NCBI GenBank assembly: GCA_029907105.1 | Contig: JARYMM010000036.1 | Span: 1 to 37,445 of the forward strand | DNA length: 37,445 nt | Origin: Anaerolineae bacterium | GTDB taxonomy: Bacteria > Chloroflexota > Anaerolineae > UBA3071 | Reading direction: 5' to 3' | In this document: piece by piece, positions 31,610-37,445 of the stretch | Numbering within the stretch: position 1 is the stretch's first letter | Layout of the letters: the number at the start of each line of letters is the position of its first letter | Program-made: the position numbers and the translations under genes | Notes under the pieces: model-generated | Databases searched by the model: none | What the model was told of the DNA's origin: nothing | What the model saw: the letters and a program-made list of their open reading frames with translations, nothing else

Positions 31610-32392
31610 ATGAACACAACAGGCAAGACCTGGAAACGTATCGTTCTGCCGTTGACTCTGGCCCTGGTGGGCGCATTGGGCCTCGGCGGCTGGCTGGCCA
31701 TCCACGCCTATGCCCAGGGACCTCGGGGCGGCTACGGTGGCTACAGCATGATGGGCCCGGGCATGATGGGCAGCTGGGGCCGTGAGGGATACGGCATCAA
31801 CCCTGCAACGGGCGTCACCGGCTCAGGGCCTTATGGCGGCTGCCCTATGCACGGTGGTTGGAACTGGAGATACCCTGATGATACTGGCACCCCGATCAGC
31901 ATGGACCAGGCCACGGAGGCCGTCCAACGGTACCTGACGGCCTATGGCAACCCAGACCTGGTCCTTACCGAGGTCATGCAGTTCAGCAACCACTTCTACG
32001 CCGAGGTCGAGGAGGAGAGCACAGGCTCCCATGCTTTTGAGCTCCTCGTCAACCGTTATACGGGAGCCGTTTATCCCGAACCCGGCCCCAATATGATGTG
32101 GAACCTGAAATACGGGCACATGGGTGGCATGATGGGCAGCCAGTGGGGCTGGCCTTCGGGGCCGATGCCTGTGACACCGGAGCAGGCCCGAAGCTATGCC
32201 CGGCAATGGCTGGACGTCAATCTGCCAGGGACGACCGTGGCCGATGAGGCTGACGCCTTCTACGGCTACTACACCCTGCACGTCCTGACCGATGGCAAAG
32301 TGACCGGCATGCTCAGCGTCAATGGCTATAGCGGCCAGGTCTGGTATCACACCTGGCACGGCGACTTCGTGGGCATGAGGGAGTATGACTGA
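31610..32392 (+). CDS. Secreted Met/Gly-rich protein with PepSY-like repeats
   Basis: A 260-residue exported protein. A signal peptide (RIVLPLTLALVGALGLGGWL) is cleaved after AYA. A Gly/Met/Tyr-rich stretch (GGYGGYSMMGPGMMGSWG) may bind metal, as does GGCPMHGG. Two related halves follow, beginning ISMDQATEAVQRYLTAYG and VTPEQARSYARQWLDVNLPG, each followed by beta strands, in the manner of PepSY domains. HMGGMMGSQWG lies between them. Extracellular metal binding, possibly copper or iron, is inferred from Met/His content and the FTR1 gene next door. Confidence 0.75.
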   Translation: MNTTGKTWKRIVLPLTLALVGALGLGGWLAIHAYAQGPRGGYGGYSMMGPGMMGSWGREGYGINPATGVTGSGPYGGCPMHGGWNWRYPDDTGTPISMDQATEAVQRYLTAYGNPDLVLTEVMQFSNHFYAEVEEESTGSHAFELLVNRYTGAVYPEPGPNMMWNLKYGHMGGMMGSQWGWPSGPMPVTPEQARSYARQWLDVNLPGTTVADEADAFYGYYTLHVLTDGKVTGMLSVNGYSGQVWYHTWHGDFVGMREYD

Positions 32393-32497
32393 GTAAGACG
32401 CCTTCCTCAACAAGAGGGGGGCGTGACGATGTGGGGGCGGTAGCCATTTGCCAGCGTGCGAATGCCACCACTCCCGTTTGGGGGAGGATACTCGATA

Positions 32498-33322
32498 TTG
32501 GCTTCGGCATTGATCACCTTTCGGGAAGGATTAGAGGCTGCGCTCGTCGTGGGCATTATGCTGGGAGTGCTGCACAAGCTGGGGCGTGCCGACCGCAGCC
32601 GGCCGGTGTGGACCGGCGTGCTGGCGGCTGTCGTCGTCAGCATTGCTGCCGGGCTGGCGCTCAACGCCCTGGGCGTGGCCTTTGAAGGACGCGGAGAAGA
32701 GATCTTCGAGGGAGCGGCCATGCTGCTGGCCGCAGGTGTGCTGACCTGGATGATCTTCTGGATGCAGCGTCAGGGTCGGCAGATTCAGGCCCAACTGGAG
32801 CTGGACGTGCGCCGGGCCGTCACCGCCAGCAGCAGGTGGGCCCTGTTCAGCCTGGCCTTTGTGGCCGTGGTGCGCGAGGGGATCGAGACGGTGCTCTTTC
32901 TGACCGCCGCCGCTTTCAGCGCCACTCCTGCGCAGGCCCTGGTCGGCGGCGCGGCGGGGCTGATCGTTGCCCTGGCACTGGGCTGGCTGATGTTTGCGGC
33001 GGGCAAGCGGCTGGACGTGCGGGCCTTTTTCCGCGTGACCGGCGTTTTGTTGATCCTCTTTGCCGCTGGATTGGTGGCCCAGGGCGTGCACGCACTCCAG
33101 GAGGCGGCGGTGCTGCCCACACTGGTGGAGCACGTGTGGGACATCAATCCCATCCTGGATGAAGCCAGTATGGCGGGGGCGCTCCTGAAAGCCCTCTTCG
33201 GCTACAACGGCAACCCATCGCTGCTTGAGGTGGTCGCCTACGGCCTCTATTTCGCCGTGGTGGGCATTGTCAGCCTCCAACAGGGCCGGGCAATGGTTCC
33301 GGCCGCCGAAGTTGGTTCTTGA
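32498..33322 (+). CDS. FTR1/EfeU-family high-affinity iron permease
   Basis: A 274-residue membrane protein with seven or so segments. The two iron-binding REGxE motifs are F-R9-EGLE and V-R126-EGIE. It imports iron, usually Fe(III) or Fe(II) after oxidation. I place the start at TTG 32498: it follows GGGGAGG by ten bases and gives MASALITFREGLEAALVVG, the normal family beginning; ATG 32462 lacks a ribosome site and adds unrelated residues. A GC hairpin (arms ACGCC...GGCGT) lies in the gap after the PepSY-like gene. Confidence 0.92.
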   Translation: MASALITFREGLEAALVVGIMLGVLHKLGRADRSRPVWTGVLAAVVVSIAAGLALNALGVAFEGRGEEIFEGAAMLLAAGVLTWMIFWMQRQGRQIQAQLELDVRRAVTASSRWALFSLAFVAVVREGIETVLFLTAAAFSATPAQALVGGAAGLIVALALGWLMFAAGKRLDVRAFFRVTGVLLILFAAGLVAQGVHALQEAAVLPTLVEHVWDINPILDEASMAGALLKALFGYNGNPSLLEVVAYGLYFAVVGIVSLQQGRAMVPAAEVGS

Positions 33323-33348
33323 AATCTCAACAGAGGGAGGTGAGAAAG

Positions 33349-33528
33349 ATGGTGAAAGATCCGGTATGCGGGATGATGGTGGACCGTGAGAAGGCTCCGG
33401 CCAAGGCCGAGTACAAGGGCAAGACCTACTACTTCTGCGCTCCGGGCTGCAAGGTGGCCTTCAAGAAGGATCCCGAGAAGTACCTGAAAGTGGCCCAGGG
33501 CGGCGAAGCGCACCATCACGGGCACTGA
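33349..33528 (+). CDS. YHS-domain protein, second copy
   Basis: A 59-residue protein close to the 28587 protein: KDPVCGMMVDREKAPAKAEY, GKTYYFCAPGCKVAF and DPEKYLK, ending in HHHGH. GGGAGGTGAGAAAG precedes the ATG. It lies 26 bases after the FTR1 gene, and two metal-pumping ATPases follow downstream. Probably a metal-binding helper protein. Confidence 0.9.
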   Translation: MVKDPVCGMMVDREKAPAKAEYKGKTYYFCAPGCKVAFKKDPEKYLKVAQGGEAHHHGH

Positions 33529-33541
33529 GCGGCCCTCCCCA

Positions 33542-33583
33542 GGAGGGGTTCCTCACAGCCGCAGCCCGGTGGGGAACCCCTCC
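33542..33583 (+). terminator. Hairpin after the FTR1-YHS operon
   Basis: Arms GGAGGGGTTCC (33542-33552) and GGAACCCCTCC (33573-33583) with a 20-base loop. It lies between the YHS stop and the promoter of the ATPase. Likely separates the two units. Confidence 0.6.
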
Positions 33584-33621
33584 GCCTGCCAAACGCCGGG
33601 AATGGAAACGAGCCACCCTTC

Positions 33622-33650
33622 TTGTTTTCCGCTGGGTTCAGTGGTACAAT
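33622..33650 (+). promoter_or_regulatory. Promoter for the P-type ATPase
   Basis: TTGTTT (33622-33627) and TACAAT (33645-33650) with a 17-base spacer, 32 bases before the ATG at 33683. No operator is obvious. Confidence 0.65.
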
Positions 33651-33682
33651 GGGGACATACCGGGCAAAGGACGTCAACAGAA

Positions 33683-35659
33683 ATGTCAAACAAACCATTG
33701 GCCAAAGAGCACCCGATTGCCGGCTTCGTCCGCTTCGTCCTTTCCAGGCGCGAGACGGCGTTGAGCGCCGTCGCCGCGCTGCTGACGCTGCTGGGGCTGG
33801 CGCTATCGCTCTTTGGCGCACCGGATTGGGGCGGGGCGGTGTGCTTTGCCCTGGCCATCGCCGTGGGTGGCATCCCCGTGGCTCGCCACGGTTGGCAGGA
33901 GGTGCGGCTGGCCCACCGCCTGGGCATCAACACGCTGATGGTCATCGCCGTCGCCGGTGCCATGCTCATCGGCGAGTGGGCCGAGGCGGCCGTCGTCGTC
34001 GTGCTCTTCTCGCTGGGAGAGGCATTAGAAGGGTACGCTGCCGACCGATCGCGCCGTGCGCTGGCCGATCTGCTTGAGCTGGCTCCGCCGGTGGCCCTCA
34101 GACTCCTGCCCGATGGCGAGGTACAGGAAACGCCGGTGGAGCAACTGGCCGTCGGTGATCGGGTGCTTGTGCGCCCCGGCGACCGGGTCAGCGTGGACGG
34201 CATCGTGCGCGCCGGCCAGAGCGGTGTGGATCAGGCGCCTATCACCGGCGAGTCCGTGCCTGTGGACAAGCAGCCCGGCGATGAGGTGTTCGCCGGCACG
34301 ATCAACACCAGCGGCGCACTGGAAGTGGAAGTGACCCGCTTGGCGGCCGACAACACGCTCAGCCGCATGGTCAAGCTGGTACAGGAAGCACAGTCGCGGC
34401 AGTCACCAGTGCAGCGTTTCATTGACCGTTTTGCCCGCGTCTACACCCCGGCGGTGGCCGGTGTGGCCGCACTGCTGGCCGTCGGGCCGCCATTGCTCTT
34501 CGGGCAACCCTTCTGGGGCGAGCACGGTTGGCTGATGCGGGCGTTGCAGATGCTGGTCATCGCCTGCCCCTGCGCGCTGGTGATCAGCACGCCGGTTAGT
34601 CTGGTGAGCGCCATGACCAACGCCGCTGCGCGGGGGGTGCTGATCAAGGGCGGCCGCTACCTGGAAGAGCTAAGCCGGGCCAGGGTCTTCGCCTTCGACA
34701 AAACCGGCACGCTGACGGAGGGGCGTCCTGTGACGACGGATGTCGTGGACATTTGCACCTGCGGCGAGTGCCCGGAGGAGTGCGGGCTGCAGCATGCAGC
34801 AGCGGTGGAGGCGCAATCCTCCCATCCGGTGGCGCGGGCACTGCTGGCCGAGGCACTGGCCCGCGGGATCGCTGTGCCCGGTGCTCAGGAGGTCACCGTG
34901 CTGAGCGGGCGGGGGATGGAGGGCCGCGTCAACGGCGCGCAGGTCACGGTGGCCAGCCATGCCCACTTCGATGAGCACTTTCCGCATCAGGCCTCCATCT
35001 GTCAGCGGGCCGACGAGTTGGCTGCTCAGGGCAAGACAGTGATCCTGGTACAGCACGACGGTGAGCTCTGTGGACTGTTCGGCGTGGCCGACGCGCCGCG
35101 ATCCGGCAGCCGCTCGGTGCTGGCCGCGCTGCAAGCCCTGGGCATCCGCACCGTCATGCTCACCGGCGACCATCCCATCGTGGCCACGGAGATCGGTCGC
35201 CAGGTGGGGATAGAGGAGGTGCGCGCTGGGCTGCTGCCGGAGGAGAAGGTAGCCGCCGTCGCCGCGCTGGCGGAGACATATGGCGTCGTGGTCATGGTGG
35301 GCGACGGTGTGAACGACGCGCCGGCACTGGCACGGGCGGACGTGGGCATCGCCATGGGCGGCGCCGGCTCGGCCCAGGCCATGGAGGTCGCCGACGTGGT
35401 GCTGATGGGTGACGACCTGACCCAACTGCCGTTCATCGTATGGCTTAGCCGCAAGACGAGCGGCACTGTGAAAACCAACATCGCTTTCGCCCTGGCGGTC
35501 AAGGCGGCCATCTTCGCCCTGGCCGCGGCGGGGTTGGCCACGCTGTGGATGACCATCGCCGCCGACGTGGGCGCCTCGGTGGCGGTGATCCTGAACGGCA
35601 TGCGGTTGCGCGGGGTGAGAACACGGATGGCAGGACGGGAACGGATCAGGACAATCTGA
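33683..35659 (+). CDS. P-type ATPase, Zn/Cd/Pb-exporting type (ZntA/CadA-like)
   Basis: A 658-residue P1B-ATPase without an N-terminal HMA domain. The ion site C295-P-C297, the phosphorylation loop D339KTGTLTEG, SHPVARA, and GDGVNDAPALARADVG are present. The last membrane segment has LWMTIAADVGASVAVILNG, whose Asp is typical of the Zn/Cd/Pb subgroup rather than Cu. CTCGECPEECG after the phosphorylation site may be a metal-binding loop. The ATG 33683 (MSNKPLAKEHP) lies downstream of a promoter; the frame is open to 33569. Its last codons are duplicated downstream at 35702. Confidence 0.93.
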   Translation: MSNKPLAKEHPIAGFVRFVLSRRETALSAVAALLTLLGLALSLFGAPDWGGAVCFALAIAVGGIPVARHGWQEVRLAHRLGINTLMVIAVAGAMLIGEWAEAAVVVVLFSLGEALEGYAADRSRRALADLLELAPPVALRLLPDGEVQETPVEQLAVGDRVLVRPGDRVSVDGIVRAGQSGVDQAPITGESVPVDKQPGDEVFAGTINTSGALEVEVTRLAADNTLSRMVKLVQEAQSRQSPVQRFIDRFARVYTPAVAGVAALLAVGPPLLFGQPFWGEHGWLMRALQMLVIACPCALVISTPVSLVSAMTNAAARGVLIKGGRYLEELSRARVFAFDKTGTLTEGRPVTTDVVDICTCGECPEECGLQHAAAVEAQSSHPVARALLAEALARGIAVPGAQEVTVLSGRGMEGRVNGAQVTVASHAHFDEHFPHQASICQRADELAAQGKTVILVQHDGELCGLFGVADAPRSGSRSVLAALQALGIRTVMLTGDHPIVATEIGRQVGIEEVRAGLLPEEKVAAVAALAETYGVVVMVGDGVNDAPALARADVGIAMGGAGSAQAMEVADVVLMGDDLTQLPFIVWLSRKTSGTVKTNIAFALAVKAAIFALAAAGLATLWMTIAADVGASVAVILNGMRLRGVRTRMAGRERIRTI

Positions 35660-35743
35660 AGCTCGGGGGACGAACGTGTGCAAACGACGCACACTGGAGC
35701 AGGGTGAGAACGCGGATGGCGGGACGGGAGCGGATCAGGACAA
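35613..35743 (+). repeat. Direct repeat of the ATPase 3' end
   Basis: A 42-base segment at 35613-35654 recurs at 35702-35743 with three changes (offset 89). The first copy encodes the C-terminal GVRTRMAGRERIRT of the ATPase; the second is non-coding. Between them is a small hairpin (GTGTGC...GCACAC). It resembles 'cacggatg' type repeats dispersed in related genomes. Confidence 0.85.
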
Positions 35744-35799
35744 CCGGTGGCTCCGAAGGATGACAGGATGGTAACAGATCAGTAAGGGGAAGACGTAAG

Positions 35800-37445
35800 G
35801 TGGAAGAAAAGCAGACGATTACCCTACCCATCAAAGGGATGACTTGCGCTTCGTGCGTTAGCCACGTGCAACGTGCCCTGGACAAAGTAGAGGGTGTGAC
35901 CGAGGCCACGGTCAATCTGGCCACGGAGCAGGCCACGGTGCGCTTCGTGCCCGATCTGGTCTCGCTGGAGATGTTCGAGCAGGCCGTGCGCGAGGCGGGC
36001 TACGAGGTGGCCACGGAGAAGGTGTCGCTGCCCATCGGGGGCATGACCTGCGCCAGTTGCGTGGCCCACGTGGAGAAGGCCCTGGCCGGCGTGCCGGGTG
36101 TGCTCAACGTCAGCGTGAACCTGGCCACCGAGAAGGCCGTCGTGGAATACATTCCCACCGTGACCGGCCTGGCCGACTTCCGCCGCGCCGTGGCCGAGGC
36201 CGGATACGAGGTGCTGCCCACGGCGGAGGAGAAGGCCGAAGAGGAGCTCTCGCGCGAGGTGCGCAAGATGCGGGATGCCCGCCGGCGCATGTGGCTGGCC
36301 TGGGCCTTTACCGTGCCCATCATCCTGTGGATGCTGCCGGAGATGATTGCCGGCATCGTCTGGCCCAACGAGACGGTGTTCAAGCTGGGCATGTTGCTGC
36401 TGGCCGCTCCGGTGCTCTTCTGGGTGGGGAATCGCACTTACGTGGCCGCCTGGCGAACCTCCATCCACGGCGCGCCGAACATGGACGCCCTCATCGCCAT
36501 GGGCACCGGGGCCTCCTTCCTCACTGGCATCGCCACCTTCTTCGCCCCCATCCCCACCTACGCCGGCGTGGCGGCCATGATCATGGCCTTTCACCTGACC
36601 GGGCGCTATGTGGAGGCCAGCGCCAAGGGCCGCGCCTCGCAGGCCATCCGCAAGCTGCTGGAACTGGGGGCCAAGACCGCCCGCGTCCTGGTAGAAGGCA
36701 GCGAGCGGGAAGTCTCCATTGACGAGGTGCAGGTGGGCGACGTGATGGTCGTCCGCCCGGGCGAGAAGATCCCTACCGATGGCATCGTCGTAGAAGGGGA
36801 GAGCAGTGTGGACGAGTCCATGGCCACTGGTGAATCCATGCCCGTGACCAAGCATCCCGGCGACGAGGTGATCGGAGCCACCGTCAACCAGGATGGTCTG
36901 CTGCACGTGCGGGCCACTCGCATCGGCAAGGATACCTTCCTGGCCCAGGTGGTGCGTCTGGTCGAGCAAGCGCAGGGCACCAAAGTGCCCGTCCAGGCCT
37001 TCGCCGACCGCGTGACCGCCGTCTTCGTGCCCATCGTCCTCGGTATAGCGCTGCTCACCTTCCTGGCCTGGTTCCTCTTCCCCGAAACGCTGCGGCCCAT
37101 CGCCGTCTGGGCCAGCGGCTTCCTGCCCTGGGTGGATCCCGGCCTCAACGCCTTCACGCTGGCGCTGATCACCACCGTCTCCGTGCTGGTCATCGCCTGC
37201 CCCTGCGCCCTGGGGCTGGCCACGCCCACGGCGCTGATGGTCGGCAGCGGCATCGGCGCCGAGAACGGCATCCTCATCCGCGAAGGCTCGGCCATCCAGG
37301 CCATGAGGGACGTGCGCGTGGTGGTCTTCGACAAGACGGGCACGCTGACCAAGGGCCAGCCAGCAGTCACTGACGTGATAGTCGGTAAATTGGTAGATTG
37401 GGAAACTGGCCTCCTGCATTGGGCCGCAAGTGTCGAACGGGGCAG
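35800..37445 (+). CDS. copA: Copper-exporting P-type ATPase, CopA type, truncated by the window end
   Basis: 548 codons are visible; the gene runs off the window. Two HMA domains carry GMTC16ASC19 and GMTC84ASC87, typical of Cu(I)-ATPases. Then come six or so membrane segments, the actuator TGE in [17 protein letters not shown], the ion site C467-P-C469 followed by [21 protein letters not shown], and D511KTGTLTKG. The GTG start has AAGGGGA before it. After the phosphorylation loop, [19 protein letters not shown] is encoded by GGTAAATTGGTAGATTGGGA, which resembles repeat sequence elsewhere in the window and may be an inserted repeat. Confidence 0.93.
   Translation, partial: MEEKQTITLPIKGMTCASCVSHVQRALDKVEGVTEATVNLATEQATVRFVPDLVSLEMFEQAVREAGYEVATEKVSLPIGGMTCASCVAHVEKALAGVPGVLNVSVNLATEKAVVEYIPTVTGLADFRRAVAEAGYEVLPTAEEKAEEELSREVRKMRDARRRMWLAWAFTVPIILWMLPEMIAGIVWPNETVFKLGMLLLAAPVLFWVGNRTYVAAWRTSIHGAPNMDALIAMGTGASFLTGIATFFAPIPTYAGVAAMIMAFHLTGRYVEASAKGRASQAIRKLLELGAKTARVLVEGSEREVSIDEVQVGDVMVVRPGEKIPTDGIVVEGESSVDESMATGESMPVTKHPGDEVIGATVNQDGLLHVRATRIGKDTFLAQVVRLVEQAQGTKVPVQAFADRVTAVFVPIVLGIALLTFLAWFLFPETLRPIAVWASGFLPWVDPGLNAFTLALITTVSVLVIACPCALGLATPTALMVGSGIGAENGILIREGSAIQAMRDVRVVVFDKTGTLTKGQPAVTDVIVGKLVDWETGLLHWAASVERG

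Overview
The window is GC-rich, densely coding DNA with about 50 genes, every one on the + strand, many joined by ATGA-type stop/start overlaps. Pro/Thr-rich linkers behind lipoprotein signals, heptamer and 'GTCATTGCGAG'-type repeats, and the mix of ferritin-like, ferredoxin-oxidoreductase, arsenic, sulfur-carrier and Fe-S genes suggest an environmental, probably anaerobic or microaerophilic bacterium, with Chloroflexota (Anaerolineae-like) my best guess. That placement is inference; no rRNA or other taxonomic marker is present.

Layout. 1-3.6 kb: a nitrate/sulfonate-type ABC ATPase, a two-gene ABC-2 exporter and a small [4Fe-4S] protein. 3.6-9.8 kb: a redox/arsenic operon with a three-thioredoxin-domain CcdA fusion, a lipoprotein with a heptanucleotide repeat in its signal sequence, a small candidate selenoprotein, an Acr3 arsenite exporter, a thioredoxin-type arsenate reductase, a small CxC protein, a HesB-like selenoprotein with two consecutive in-frame UGA codons followed by a GGUC-loop SECIS hairpin, and a cyclopropane-fatty-acid-synthase-like methyltransferase. 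9.8-13.7 kb: an ArsR-type regulator, ferredoxin, DsrE-like and TusA-like sulfur carriers, a DsrM-like cytochrome b and a DsrK-like Fe-S protein. 13.7-14.1 kb: a hairpin-rich non-coding region ending in a strong sigma70-type promoter. 14.1-22.3 kb: an Rrf2 regulator, glutaredoxin, a ferredoxin-thioredoxin-reductase/rubredoxin fusion, three ferritin-like proteins, a sulfite-oxidase-fold protein, a 2-oxoacid:ferredoxin oxidoreductase, a small membrane protein, a cytochrome c lipoprotein and a ZIP transporter. 22.4-25.4 kb: an FAD amine oxidase, a Gfo/Idh/MocA dehydrogenase and a Crp/Fnr regulator. 25.5-29.3 kb: a second sulfur/Fe-S module with ferredoxin, a NifS-like protein lacking the PLP lysine, ferritin, an IscU-MIP18 fusion, TusA-like, YHS and DsrE-like proteins. 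29.3-37.4 kb: a two-component system, then SHOCT, PepSY-like, FTR1 iron permease, YHS, a Zn/Cd-type P-ATPase and a truncated CopA.

The themes are thiol/selenol redox chemistry, Fe-S assembly, iron storage and metal export. The two most unusual features are the tandem-UGA HesB-like gene with its SECIS inside an arsenic operon, with a second candidate selenoprotein in the same operon, and the NifS-like protein with Thr in place of the PLP lysine, encoded near an intact IscU-type scaffold. Many operon gaps carry near-perfect palindromes that look like a dispersed hairpin population rather than ordinary terminators.
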